Shown: piece by piece, positions 34,968 through 47,038 of the stretch
How positions within the stretch are numbered: the stretch's first letter is position 1
Layout: every line of letters starts with the position of its first letter
From: Posidonia oceanica
Lineage: Eukaryota > Streptophyta > Magnoliopsida > Alismatales > Posidoniaceae
Assembly (NCBI GenBank): GCA_037176725.1
Contig: JAZBRS010000049.1
Span: forward strand, 15,022,001 to 15,086,000
Length of the DNA stretch: 64,000 bases
Direction of reading: 5' to 3'
Notes under the pieces: model-generated
What the model was told of the DNA's origin: nothing
Seen by the model: the letters and a program-made list of their open reading frames with translations, nothing else
Databases searched by the model: none
Program-made: the position numbers and the translations under genes

Positions 34968-36245
34968 TGATATAAATTTTGATTAACCGCAAGTGCACGG
35001 TGTACTATGTAGTACGTATGTAAAATACGGGTCGATCCCACAGAGAATAGTGCTTCAAAACAAAGAGATTAATTATCAATTATTGAAAGGATGGTTGAGA
35101 GAGATGATGATTAAGAACTAAAACTAGAAGATGTAATCAAATTAATTAAAACAAATCTAGGGCTTTGAATGCATTTATGTAAAATCCAATATGCATGATT
35201 AAATCCACTCTTGTCTCTCTTCATGATCTAAATAGTTTACTCAATGGTTCTTATCCTAACAAGCATAACCTATATGCAAAGCACCATAGATTATCAAGTT
35301 CTAAGATAAAATCACACAAAATAAACCAAATCAAATGATATATGATAGATCTGCGATTATATACACAACCCCCAATGTATTCTTCCCCAAACATAGACTA
35401 AAAAGATATTATCAATATTAATCTATCAAGGTTTATCGAATAATGAATGATCCATGTCACATACATCCAGTCTACATAATCATAGCATTTAAGCACGAGA
35501 AGACAAAGAGAAACTTAATCACAATATATGAACATACATAAACTTCATCTAAACCCTAGATCTAAGAACTTAGCCACACATGATAATGGAAAACATAAAA
35601 CTAAAAGAAAGGGAAAGAGAAGAACAAGACATAATTAATCAAAAAGAAAATGAATTTCTATTGATAAAAATACATTAATTACAGAAAATAGGCTTGAAAA
35701 ACTCTAAACAATGGAGAAAGAAAACTTAAGCCTAATGTTGAAGATTAAGGATCCCCTAGTGTTTACACAATGGGTCCCTTTTATAGGTTTACAATGCTTG
35801 GCCGTCACATAAACAAATCCAGCTACAATTGAGGAAACTGAATTTCAATTACAAGATATTTTTACGATATTTCTGTGATTGCCAAAGACGGAGTCAACAT
35901 GATCTCCTATGGGCGCCTGGGAGGAGCCAGTTGTGCACTTGGGCGCCTCCCAGGCGCCAGTCTGGCCTGAGATGGCTTCCACTTCGTTGATTCTGTTGCC
36001 TAATCTTCCTCCTTATATTCACACACGTGGAAAAGATATATTTGATATCTTGCACGAATTTCCATTTCTTTTATCCTTGGATTTGCATTTCTTTTTGTCT
36101 TTTATCATTTTTCCTCCTTCTTTTCCTCTTTTCTCTTCAGCTCCAAAGTTCCTGCAAAAATTGTACAAAATACCTCGAGTAATATTATTTATGAACAAAA
36201 GAGATAAATATGAGCATAAAATATGGAAGAATAATGTGCTAATCA
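34968..36245 (-). repeat. 5' LTR of element F
   Basis: It has the same length as the partner LTR (1278 bp). TATA-like TATAAAAG is on the minus strand at 35778-35785. The GGCGCC word pair at 35911-35960 carries one change (GGAGGAGCC) that breaks one dyad arm relative to the partner. Confidence 0.9.
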
Positions 36246-38575
36246 CACCACCCCTCACTTAGGAGCCCACAAATTTCATTCGTCCACCAACCTTCTTCCC
36301 TAAACTACCACCAAAACCACTAATCACGCCCACTCACACACACACCATACCACCAAACCCCACTATAAACTTCACTGTCTAAAGTTCATACGCACAACAC
36401 CAGGCAACACCAACCTATCCTTTCATGTATCAAACCATGCCATCACACACAACCTACCACCAACCACAATATCCCAGAACATCACACACAACCTACCACC
36501 AACCGCAATATCCCGGAACATCATACTCACCACAACCTCTCGCTAACATACAATCGTATTACACTGCACATCAATCCCTACCCTTCTCTCCACCATACAA
36601 CCCTCTACCACCACCGTTCCACCAAAGACACAGGCACCTAAGGCAGGGGCAACAAGCCATGCCAAGACAGGACATCAAAAAAATGATCTCTGAGGCACTA
36701 ACAGAGGCAGAGGTTATAAATAAAGCACCAATAGGGTTTGACACATCCAAATTCCCTCATTTTGTTCTTCCACCTGGATTCAAAATGCCAAAAATGAGGA
36801 AATACAATGGAACAGAGGATCCAAGGGGCCATCTAGCTACCTTTGCTATGGATGCTCTACCCTATCAATATGACAATGGGCTTACTATCTACCTCTTCTT
36901 CAAGAACTTGGAAGGAGAAGCACTGGGATGGTTCAACATGCTCACAGCATATGATCTCAGTGACTTCAAGATGGTCTAGGAAAAATTTCTACTCCAATAT
37001 GGCCATCGCATCCAGCACGAGCCCTCAATGAGCAACCTCCTCGCTGAAAGAATGAAACCTGATGAGGAGTTTGCTACTTTTGCAAGCAGATGGAGAGACA
37101 TGGCTGCAAGGTCCAAATGCTACATCCCAAAAAGCCAAGCAGTTGAGGTCATTTCCCGAAACACTACAGGAGCACTCAGAACAGGGCTACTGATTAGTGA
37201 TCTCCAAACGTACCCTCAACTGTACGAGCGTGCTGCAAGAGTCCTCCGTCACAAAAAGGAGCTACCATTCTTAGAGCTCGAGGGAAGGGGCAAGGAGAAG
37301 ACCACTGGCTATACACTTGAAGGGATCATTGGTGACATAGCACATGTCTCAATTCAACAGAAGTAGAAAGGAGGGAGGAATCCCCAATACCAGTCTGAGC
37401 ACTCACTTCTGGCCCAAGAGCAACTGGCCCAGTATCAGCCAGAGCAATGTCTGAACCAACCAGCACAGTACCAGGGACAGTTAGTGCAGCCAGTATAGCA
37501 CCAACAACAACAGCCTCCTAATTACCCGGTACATGCCCAGCAAGGATGGACAAACAATGGATACCAAGGGCAACAGCAGGCACAGAGGAACTACCATAAC
37601 GTCCCTCCACCAGGAAACTACAAAGGCCCTCAAGGGCAAAACTATCCTCTGCTTCCTGAATCGATCCCCAATACATTCAGGATGTTGGTTGAAAGTGGAG
37701 ATCTGCGTCTCCCAGAACCCAGTCCAAGTCCTCCCAATTCTAAAATGTCTAAGTACTGCCCTTACCACCAAAATAATGGGTATACCCTTGAGGAATGCTT
37801 CACTGTCAAAGATAAAATACATAATCTTAATGACAAAGGTAAAATCATGTGGTCTAAGCTTAAAGCCAGACTAAAGGCAGCTCAAGAAGGACAAATAATG
37901 CAGATACATCAAGAACCTATGATCAAGCATCGAGTGGCTCACACGGATGTAGAGATCATCTTATCAGCCGCTCGATCTGAGTTTGCAACCATCCAGTGCA
38001 TACAAGCAGATCCAAGACAGAGCCCATCAAGCGAAGAGAACTGTGATCTTAAGGCACCCTCAACACATACTCTGAACTCCCAGATGCTTCAGCGCATAAC
38101 TTAAGAAAATTAGTCGCCCATTTATGATGAGTATGCTGACTCAGACTGGTACGACATGGAAGCCATACTCAACTCGCCGCTCCCAGCAACACAAGTAAGA
38201 ATTGATCCTCCTCCCAAACCTCCCGATCCTACCAGAGGGTACACTAGGGGCAATCATGAACACTACGGTTGTGAAAAAGAGGTTATTGCAGAACCCATCT
38301 GCAGTCACACTTCAAGAAGAGGAGGAAATCTGATAGCCTCACTCCAAGACAAGGCCACCAGGGGCACTGTACAAGAAACAGGTCAGGATGAGTCCGACTC
38401 TGACCCTCTGAAAGTAAGGACTGGGCGCAAACCAAAAGAAAGACAAGAATATACGCCACAACTACCACAAGTACCTGACCACCTAACGCCAGGGGCAGAC
38501 TTCCACAGTCACCCCTCAGGTAAGCCCCCTCATCTGGGAAGAGAGGTGCGAAATTCTACTGAACCCGACTGAGGG
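36246..38575 (+). pseudogene. Gag of element E (capsid core and finger-like C-part)
   Basis: From 36425 the protein is Pro/His/Gln-rich, then shows the capsid core: FKMPKMRKYNGTEDPRGHL, FFKNLEGEALGWFNML and FATFASRWRDMA. A TAG at 36977 replaces what should be a Trp codon in the middle of the core. A second break occurs at 37364. The C-part (37682-38104) has YCPYHQNNGYTLEECF, a finger-like motif of Tat/Athila Gag. Weakly conserved sequence continues to 38575. No protease follows. Confidence 0.8.
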
Positions 38576-40955
38576 TAGTGGTTAATTCAATTAAAACATG
38601 TAAATAAGACATTTTCTTTCCGCACTCTATTTTCCTTTATTTATCTTTGCTTGTCTCTAACGTTAAGTTAGATTATAAGTAATAAAATAAATAATAAAAA
38701 TCACTGATGAGTGTGAGTTACACCTAACCACTTAAAGCATTAAGTAAAATTGCCAAAATATTACCTAAAGTTCCTAAGCAGAGACCGTGACACCTAGAGA
38801 AGGTCCAACTACTGGTTGTGACAACCTAAAGACATCTTTAGATCCGTGGAAGTTACATACAATACACCCTTAATTAGCATGCCAAAGTCTAGAAGGAACT
38901 AAAGACCAAGTCCTACCCAAAGAAAGAAAGTTGTATCCTAGAAAGAAAAGAAGTTGAACAATTAGGGTAACCTCAATCTTGTCCTGTCTACACATACACT
39001 TGCACGGGGAGCTAAGAGAAAGGCAAGCTCAAAGCAGAGGCTAATAGTATGAGCCGTTCACCAAATAAAGCGTCCAGAAAAGAAGGCAGCAAAGAAGCTG
39101 TCCAAATAAGAGAGGAAAGAATGCAGCAAAGAAGCTGTCCAAGAAAGAAAAAGTAATAAAAAGACTGTCCAAAATAAAATAAAAGAGACCAGCAAAGAGC
39201 TGTCCAAAGAGTGAAAAGAAGGTAGCAAAGAAAGGTGTCCATAAAAACCAAGAAAAGAATCCTAGAAAAATTTAAAGGTGCAAAACAGACAAGCAGAACT
39301 CAAACTTGAGCCAAAGCCGAGAGTTTACTATACTTCAAACCTCTTCCACCTATCTCACTTACAGACAAGGGGCAGGGAATCCTAGAAGTTCAAGGACTGA
39401 GTAAATAAATGAGACAATAATCAAACTAAGACTAGTATGAGGTCCCAAGTTCTCAAAAGACCAGACATGTTAGAAGGGAAAGTTCTCTCACCCTAAATAC
39501 TACAAGGCAATACTGCAAAATCTGTAAGTAGACGGTTGTGACTGTACTCATCAATCTAAAAAATCTGAAAATATCAAAAACTACCAAAAATATCAGAAAA
39601 ATCCAAAAAATCGGAAAATCCCAAATACCAAAAAAATCATAAAAGCCTAAAAATTCAAAAAATTAGAAAATCCAAGAAAACCAAACAAAAAGAAGCACCA
39701 TCCACCCTACATACAAGTGAAAACTCAGTAAGTAGGAAAACTGGAATTAGTCTAGCCAGTGATGCAACAATCATTTCACCTTGGATTTGGAGATAACATT
39801 CTACTCAAGCGTGTCTCACGGCTTGGGTGCGTTTTCTCAACAAGAGACATTGCTTCTGCAATAATCTTTAGAGCATCTACAAATGACTCACAATCGGCGT
39901 CTACTGGGCTTCGATTTTCCATCTCTCAACTGAGGCCAAGACTAATTCCCCCCACCTAGTTCTCAAGCATGTTGATTAAGGGATTACTTTATCTTCTACA
40001 AGTATAACTAAGTCAATCTTCCTAGGAGCTGGGAAAGGTTCACCTGTGATTACTAACATCTTTTGTTAAGTGTGCAGGTATAAAGCTTACAACATAAAGA
40101 ATGAGCTCACGCTTAAGGAACTCATATAGTGTGCAAAGGCACACCCACTTTGACTAAAAGGAAAACCCCGGTTTGGCAAATGAAGGGTTCACTCCCTCAC
40201 CCGTTTCTTTAATCATAGAACTCCTTTATTTGCCAAATCGAGCTATGAGACGACGGTCCTTTCCTGAGAGTACCGGTCACACTCGAGGATAGAAAACACT
40301 TGACCACAACAAATTGTATTCATTCATTTTGCATATGTCCATATGGTTTGGGACCAACCGTACCCCACCGGCCTAACCTAGCATATGGACCATTCATTGC
40401 ATTACGTGTTGACCTTGCATTATCATTGTTTGTTTGAATCATGCATCCATGCATTTTCTCATATCATTGGAAGTAGAGCACGGACGGAGCAAAATGACCT
40501 TCAAGAGTGTTAGAAAGCCTTAGGACATGTGATTCTCCTAGAGCCAATCTAGTTCCTACCTATCCTTCTATAAATTCCAATCTGAGTAAAATCTAAAACA
40601 TGATGCCACAAGAGCACTCTTTTTCGATCGTGCAAGGGTAACGCCCCACGATCTCCTCCTTAGCTTCTGCCCCGTTGAAGTATATCTCTACATGGTTGCC
40701 TGGTCTTGACATCGGCTACGACACATAGCTCCGAAACCGACTTGACCCCTCCATGCCTGAGTCTTCAATATGACGACAATTAATCGAACCACTTGGCCGT
40801 GCGACAATCGCCCGACACCGAGTTAGTTCACCCCATCTTTTTATCATTTTTCATCCCTAGTGGCGGATTGTTTGAGACGGAACTCCCCTTTTCAGGAAAT
40901 GCTTAATAGGACATTGTTCTTACCTTGGAATTGATATTGTTCCAAAATCAACTCT
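38576..40955 (+). other. 3' non-coding part of element E, with a minisatellite
   Basis: No pol sequence is recognisable. 39070-39245 carries about six imperfect copies of GCAGCAAAGAAGCTGTCCAA at ~30-45 bp spacing. 39535-39680 is A-rich with repeated AAAATC and AAAA words. The rest shows no gene. Confidence 0.6.
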
Positions 40956-40968
40956 AAGGAGGGGTAAT
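40956..40968 (+). promoter_or_regulatory. Polypurine tract of element E
   Basis: AAGGAGGGGTAAT ends immediately before the 3' LTR start TGTAGATATCC. It is a good match to plant LTR-element polypurine tracts and confirms the plus direction. Confidence 0.8.
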
Positions 40969-42550
40969 TGTAGATATCCTATTTTCGCATTTCTGAGAGT
41001 TCATAGAGGACAGGAACTTCTAAGGCACCCAGATCACACAACTAAGGCTTAATAACACATTTTCCAGATTTTTCATGATTTGTTTAAAGCATCGCTTGAT
41101 TTTACTTGACTCAAGGTCGTTAGCTGTAGCAGAGCTGACTCACCCAAACTTGTGACAGGTTTGAGTATCTTGAGCACTCTTTATCTCACTCAAATCAGTG
41201 GCAGATTTGAGTTAAAGAAGATGTTTTTATGATTTCATGAGATCTCTGAAGTTTTTCAGGCTTTTATCATGTTTCTCTGGATTAACTTAAAAGACAGGGC
41301 TTAAAATGCAAAGACCTAGCTAGTTGCCTCCCAGAGCGGCGACACAGTCAGGCGCCATCCAAAGAGGCGACTGAACTGTGTAGGCGCCAAGCAGACAGGT
41401 AACTAGCATCAGACCTCTCTCTCCAGCTTAATATTAATATCCTAGGCATTAATATAATATACGAGAATTTTATAAACTATTATAACATTTCCGTAAATTA
41501 TTGATATTTATATGATTTTCTAGCATTTAATATATGGTATAACACATATATCATATAAAATAAATAATCAAAGAACAATCTAGAAAATCCTAGGTGGCTT
41601 CAATTAGATATCTAGCTTTTCTACACATTTTAATGTGCTAATCTAATCCCTTAAAATCAGAAACCAATCTCTTAAAATCCCTTAAAATCAGAAACAAATA
41701 TTTTAGTTGCCTGGAATAGTGCAGCAACTAGGCGCCGATGTGACAGGCGACTAGCTGATGTGGACTCCACTGACCTAGTCTTGCGAAGTTTCCCCGGCAT
41801 TTCCACGATATTTTCGGGAGATATTTGTGCCAGTCGCCTACCAATGCAGCAACTAGCAGTAAGTATCGGTTTTCTTCTAGAAACTTCTAGAACCTTCCTA
41901 GTTATGAGCCACCCGTGTCCCACGAACCTATAAATAGGCCCCGTGAGTCAGTGCTTAGGATAGAGACTTTTTAGGTCAATTTTTAGGGTTTGAGAGGGAA
42001 ATTCATTAAGTAAGAGATCAAAAGAGAGAGAGAGAAATCCTAGCCTCCATTATCGATCCCAGAGATCACCATATCCCAACTTAGATCCCCGAGATCTCGA
42101 GCCTAGCCGGAGTTCCGACCGTGCCTCCACTTCCTCGCTCCACTGCATACAGCACAAGGGTGAAGGGAGTATCTTCTTCCAATCTACTTTTTCATCTCAT
42201 ATTGCATTCCTTAAATTAGGACCCATAGCATAAGCATGCGGGGAACAACCCCCGGTTAGTATTAGATTTGTTTGTTTCTATTATTCTTTGTTTTCTTTTG
42301 TTATCATTTACTACACACGAACTTACCCAGATCTATCTTTACTTGTTTTGAAGGAAAGGAATACGCTCACGTAACACGAGGAAGCCACTGGACAACATCC
42401 TGTCGTTGATCCAGTGAGTCGAGTATCCACAACATCTACATCTCCCTAGGCGCCTTGTCTGCCCATTGATAAGTGGCGATCACAACAAAGTTGACAACGT
42501 ACGTGGAAGCGCAGTCATCTTCATCTACACCCCCATAATCGACATCTACA
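40969..42550 (+). repeat. 3' LTR of element E
   Basis: It is 1582 bp long with a TATA box at 41929-41936. The 87-nt complex dyad lies at 41320-41406 with outer arms CTAGTTGCCT and AGGTAACTAG. Further hairpin words lie at 41704-41754 and 41832-41858. It reads AGTGGCGATCACAAC (42472-42486) where the partner LTR has GTGGTGATC. Confidence 0.9.
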
Positions 42551-42664
42551 GGGCCCAGAAACAAATCACAAGTGGGGCCCACAAGGCCAATAACACCCGT
42601 CCATAAATACAGGAATTCATTAAATCTGTATAATTACAAGGGAAAAGAATTCTTGGGTGTTACA

Positions 42665-43012
42665 TTCTTGTAGCGGCGGAATTTGGCAACGAAAGAGAAG
42701 ATCGGCAACAGCAGAGAGGGGTGAGGCTAGTTGAGAAGATCGGTAGCAGCGGAGTTCGGGGTGAAGATTCTCAAAACCCTCGTTTTGAGAAATAAACAAG
42801 GGTTGGGGCTTTTATAAAACCTAAAGGCATTTCTATCTTTTCAACGTCAAAATCATCTAAAAGCTACTGTCATCATATTTGTTACCAAACATGATTTTAT
42901 TATCATAAAATCTCACATTCTAAAATCATTTTCCCAGAAGTCAAAGTTCAAAAGTTGATTCCCACAGGAAACTCTAGGTAGGAATCCCTACCAAACGCTA
43001 CCTTAGTGTTTG
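42665..43012. other. Unassigned stretch between the chromovirus LTR and copia H, possibly a DNA-transposon end
   Basis: No gene. The right end (about 42965-43010) reads CTACCAAACGCTACCTTAG, which resembles the ends of plant DNA transposons. The matching inverted end is not in the window, so this may be one half of an element cut by the chromovirus. A TTTATAAAACC TATA-like site lies near 42811-42821. Confidence 0.35.
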
Positions 43013-43500
43013 AAGCATAGCATATAAAAGACTTTGATTGTTGCTAACCATTAAGATATCATCAACATAGATCAGCATATAGATTATATCAAGACCCTTT
43101 TTCATAATGAATAAAGACTGCCAATTTTAGAATATATAAGACCTTGATCCATGAGAAAGGTACTCGACCTTTTGAACCAAGCTCTAGGTGCTTATTTTAG
43201 ACCATAGAGTGATCTATGAAGATGACAGACACAATTAGATCTATTTGCATCAGTAAATCCCTGAGGTTGTTCCATAAAAACAGTTTCTTCAAGAAAACCA
43301 TGAAGAAAAGCATTTTGTATGTCTAATTGATGCATAAACCAACCTTTTGACAATGCCAAACTGAGAATTAGTCTAATAGTAGTTGGTTTTACTACTGGAC
43401 TAAAAGTATCGAGAAAATCATTACCTTCTCTTTTACCTTTTGCCACCTAACGAGCTTTATACTTGTCTACACTTTCATCAGGATTCTTTTATTCTAAACA
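43013..43500 (-). pseudogene. Copia reverse transcriptase fragment of element H
   Basis: RT motifs KGKREGNDFLDTFSPV, TIRLILSLALSKGWFMHQLD, QNAFLHGFLEETVFMEQP and HRSLYGLK are followed, after a frame break, by the catalytic YVDDILMVSNN at about 43075-43040. The sequence ends abruptly near 43013. Stops and frameshifts are present on both sides of 43190. Confidence 0.85.
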
Positions 43501-43607
43501 CCTATTTGCAACCAACTACATTCAAAGCTGATTGTCTAGGAACCAGAGACAAAGTTTTACTCCTAAGTAATGCATTAATCTCATCATTCATGGTTGGTCT
43601 CTAGTGC

Positions 43608-44038
43608 TCATGTTTTGATGCTTGTAAATAAGTAGCTAGATGGTGTCGAATCCTGAATTGAAGCTTGCAATGCAGCTGGCATTGGATGAAGACTTGAAGT
43701 AAAACACTTTTTCTTTGAAATACCATGCATAGACTTGGTTTCCATTTGATAAGTGCGAACAGATTGCAAAGGAGCAGAAAAAATAGAAGAAGGTGAATCC
43801 TGAACAAGTGAAGATGAAATTGGAACAGAAGATGAAGAACTGATAGAAGAATTATCAGAAGAAGTAGAAGTAGAAGAAGAATTATTAGGAGGAATAACAC
43901 AAACAAGAATAGAAGAAGAAACAATTGGTACTGAAAGAGAGGATGGTATAGTCAACAAAGTAGGAGAAGAATGAGATGGAGATGAAGAATTACAAGTACA
44001 AGATAAATTACTGAAAGGGAAAACATTTTCATCAAGAG
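43608..44038 (-). pseudogene. Integrase-RT linker of copia H
   Basis: Starting with LDENVFPFS just left of LTR G, this Ser/Pro-rich linker is typical of the stretch between integrase and RT in plant copia polyproteins. The matching upstream piece (VRHITF) is at 49127-49170, on the far side of G. Confidence 0.7.
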
Positions 44039-44545
44039 TGTATACACCCCAATTTTTATGGACCAAGATGATGAACTCCACTCCAATCCAGAAAACTCTG
44101 AGAATACTTCGCTCTGACTTGCTCAAATCCAATTACCTATAAAACATAATTTCCCCACGAAGTCCCTTTACATAAACCAACACTAAGCCTTTTGTCCACA
44201 AAAAAAACCATTTTTCCAAACTAACTTTTCACCCAACATCATGTCCCTCAAAAACCACTCAAATCAATTCAAAATTCAACAAAACCACTTCCATCTGCAA
44301 GATCATACTTTTCTCTTTCTAGAATGCTATTGTATGTCTAAAACGAAGCACCGAGCCATGTTGGGGATGCACGTTTTCCCAGATTTCAGTATACTTGTAG
44401 GATAACGTAGTGGTTGTTTTGATTTGATCTTGGCCCTCCATTTTTGATCTGCGCCTCCCCTAAAACATCAATACCTAACAAACAGCATCCTATCCCTTAA
44501 TTTCAAACCTATCTTATCCAAGGGCCTACATTTAACCCCTAACCC

Positions 44546-44553
44546 TATAAATA
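44546..44553 (+). promoter_or_regulatory. TATA box of solo LTR G
   Basis: TATAAATA lies in CCCTATAAATACCC, in the expected direction, about 0.5 kb after the LTR start. It could still promote transcription into the LINE and beyond. Confidence 0.6.
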
Positions 44554-44975
44554 CCCATCCAACACCAACATAAACTCTAGTTACTACCCCTTTAGGAAAA
44601 CCATATTTATATATAGAACTATACTTGGCTATGAGTACCACTACCAAGTATACAAAAATACAATTGTCAATCCTCCACAGAAGAGAGGAGGCAAAATAGA
44701 TCAACAAAACCTAATTGGACAGGGCAATAGTAGCAAAAGAGTTTCAATTAGCAAGAGTTTTAACCCAAAATAAAAAATCAGGGACACATCCAAATCAAGT
44801 AAATGCTACTACAGCGCATTTCACAAAAGGGATTGGGTGGCAAGGATTAATTCAACTGGCATCCATAAGATTCAGAGACATTAGAGCCAGGAGCTACAAC
44901 ACCCAAGGTCGGCTCAACGAGAGGCTGTATACCACTGTCAGCCATCTTGAGATCGTCGGTTGGCACAATTGCTAA

Positions 44976-46995
44976 AGAAGTCCCTTGAGCGGAGTGAAAC
45001 TGGTCCCAATCTTGCTGCATCTGCTGAATAGTATTTGAAATTGAAGAAGTAGTAGGGCCCTATCTAGTAATCAAGTTTTATGACCAAAAAGAAGTTAGAT
45101 TCATAATATGGTGAAATATTGAGGAGATATCTCTATTATGATTTTTAAAATTAACTTCATTTCTATTTAACCAAATGCACCAAATTGTAGCCAGAACAAG
45201 CATGTTCCAACCTCTAAGGTTAATGTTGAACTTGAATAAATGATACAAGGAAAAAATTTGAGATAAATTTATTCTATGCAAATGATTATTTGCATCAGAT
45301 AAGAAGAAGCTCCAAATAACTATAGAAATAGAACAATACAAGAATATATGAGAAGTTGATTCATCATTATATCCATAGATCTCACAGTGAGATGGGCCTG
45401 ACCAACCTCTCTTGATTAAATTGGCCCTAGACAGGACGTTATCATGGAATACAAGCCAAGCAAAGACTTTAACTTTTAGTAGAACAGTACTCTACCAAAT
45501 GCCAGATCTAAAAATCGATCTTAATCCACCATCATTTAAAATATCATAGCAACTTTTAACAGAAAATTCTTTGTTGGCTGAAAGTAGCCAATAAATAGAA
45601 TCATCCTCATTAGATAGAAAGACTGAATTTAGAAGACCACAAAATTGGTGTAAAAGGGAGAGGGAATGCTGTAAGGTGGGGAGTATGTTGGAATTAAGAA
45701 CATTCAGCCCCCTATCTTGATAGGCCAAGAGCATTTTAGCAAGAGAGCATTTTTTATTATTTGCCAAAGAGTAAAGTTCTAGGAAGATAAATTTTAAAGG
45801 AGCATTTGCTATTCATCTACTTTCCCAAAAGAGAATATTTATACCATTATTGACTGAAATTGAGGTGAAAGTTTTAACTATTGGATAGCAAGACTTCAAT
45901 TCCTGCCAAAGGGGTGAGGAATTCCTGGAGGTGCTGTTGAGAAGTGCTCCAAAGTTGTTATAAAAGAGGTATCTAGTTCTAAAGAGGGTGGGCCACTTAA
46001 GGCAGTCTTTGTTTGCTAGCAGCTGCCAAAGGAGCTTGTACTTAAGCGCCATATTAAAGTGTTGGATGTTTATGATCCCTAAACCATCTTGTTGTTTTTT
46101 CCTACAAATATTTTACCACTTAGCAAGATGATATCCCTTATTACCAAAGGAGCATGAGTTCCAAAGAAAACATTGACAAATTCGATCAATTTACTTTTCA
46201 ACCTTAACTAGGAGATGAAGAACAGTTAGATAATAAGTCGATATAGCGGAAAACACAGAGTTAAGAAACATGACCCTTCCCTCGAAAGATAGATATCTAG
46301 TTTTCCAATAGTCTAGTTTGGCAATAATTTTATCAAGGACTACTACCCAATCATTGTAAGAAGCCTTTTTAAAATGAAGGGGAAGACCTAGGTAGGAAAT
46401 TGGAAGAGGGGTTTGAGTACAGTCCAACATGGAACTGTACCGATCAGCTAAATTATCAGAAATTCCAATTCCTGTAAGAGAGGATTTATAGAAATTAATT
46501 TTCAATCCTGAACAAGCTTGAAAGCAGCATAAGATTCTTTTAAGATTAATAAAATAGTCAGATGGAGTTAAAAAAAGGAGAGTATCATCTACATATTGGA
46601 TGTTTAAAACTTCAGATCCATTGTGAGGAAACTTAATTCCCTCAATAAGTTTATTTCTTTTCCCAGACATAGCATTCTATTGAGAATATAAGTAACAATT
46701 ATGAATAAGAGAAGAGATAAAGGATCTCCTTGCCTAAGGTCATTAGAGGCACCAAAGTAACCTTTAGAAGAACCATTGACCAAAATAGAGAACTTTGCTG
46801 AAAAAATGCACATTTTCAGCCATGAAATTCACTATGTACCAAAGCCAATGCCCTTCAGAGAATTTAAAAGAAAATCCTAGTTAATATTGTCAAAAGCTTT
46901 CTCAAAGTCTAACTTAAGCATAACTCCTGGCGTATGAGAGGTGTGTAAAAGGTGAAGTGTTTCTTAGACCACAATGAAACAATCACTATTAGACA
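44976..46995 (-). pseudogene. LINE (non-LTR retrotransposon) ORF2 fragment inside LTR G
   Basis: Reading leftward from 46995: LDFEKAFDNIN, SNDLRQGDPLSLLLF, then the catalytic IQYVDDTLLF (about 46600) and LKINFYKSSL, YLGLPLHFKKASY and FEGRVMFLNSVFSAI. These are RT motifs of plant L1-type LINEs. Downstream, SPLWQELKSCYP, FSVKSCYDILNDG and a short Cys/His stretch near 45390 fit the zinc-binding RT-associated domain. The 5' half (endonuclease) is missing and stops interrupt the rest. No clear poly(A) tail is seen, so the 3' edge is uncertain. Confidence 0.8.
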
Positions 46996-47016
46996 TAATT
47001 TTATACAGTCCAATGA

Positions 47017-47038
47017 AGCTGTACACTAGTGTACAGCT
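47017..47038. repeat. 22-bp perfect palindrome at the LINE edge in LTR G
   Basis: AGCTGTACACT is followed directly by its exact reverse complement. A related TGTGTACTAATGTACA word lies near 47173-47188. It lies close to the 5' end of the LINE fragment. Confidence 0.8.

Larger units (their letters stand above)
29611..36245 (-). mobile_element. Element F: young Athila-type non-autonomous LTR element
   Basis: Two 1278-bp LTRs (29611-30888 and 34968-36245) are flanked by a perfect CACCA duplication (29606-29610, 36246-36250). The PBS at 34945-34967 and polypurine tract at 30889-30902 show that it runs on the minus strand. About eight mismatches separate the LTRs by eye, which makes it the youngest datable insertion here. 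Only a gag-like region is found inside and no pol. It interrupts the gag of element E. Confidence 0.9.
26259..42550 (+). mobile_element. Element E: gag-only LTR retrotransposon (TR-GAG-like), Tat-type signals
   Basis: Two LTRs of identical length (1582 bp: 26259-27840 and 40969-42550) run in plus direction with ends TGTAGATATCC and ATCTACA. GGGCCC occurs directly outside both ends (26253-26258, 42551-42556) and marks the target duplication. A PBS lies at 27844 and a polypurine tract at 40956. Only gag is found inside, with no protease, RT or integrase, so the element needed help from others. Excluding nested element F it is about 9.65 kb. The LTRs differ at about 36 positions by eye, mostly transitions. 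Confidence 0.9.
19609..42664 (-). mobile_element. 5' LTR of the chromovirus, split into three pieces by insertions C and E
   Basis: The LTR pieces are 19609-21889, 25988-26258 and 42551-42664, about 2.66 kb in all. On the minus strand it begins TGTAACACCC (at 42664) and ends GGGTCGTTATA (at 19609), where TTATA probably replaced TTACA. The pieces are joined by the target duplications of LTR C (TCCAC/CCCAC) and element E (GGGCCC). GTGGGGCCCAC-rich sequence on both sides of E supports the join. TTTAAAACC near 21791-21800 (minus strand), followed by a C/T-rich tract, is a plausible promoter and 5' leader. Confidence 0.7.

Noticed and set aside
44715..44975. 86-codon frame on plus beside the LINE
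   Set aside because: No recognisable motif; probably the reverse of LINE 3' sequence or LTR DNA.
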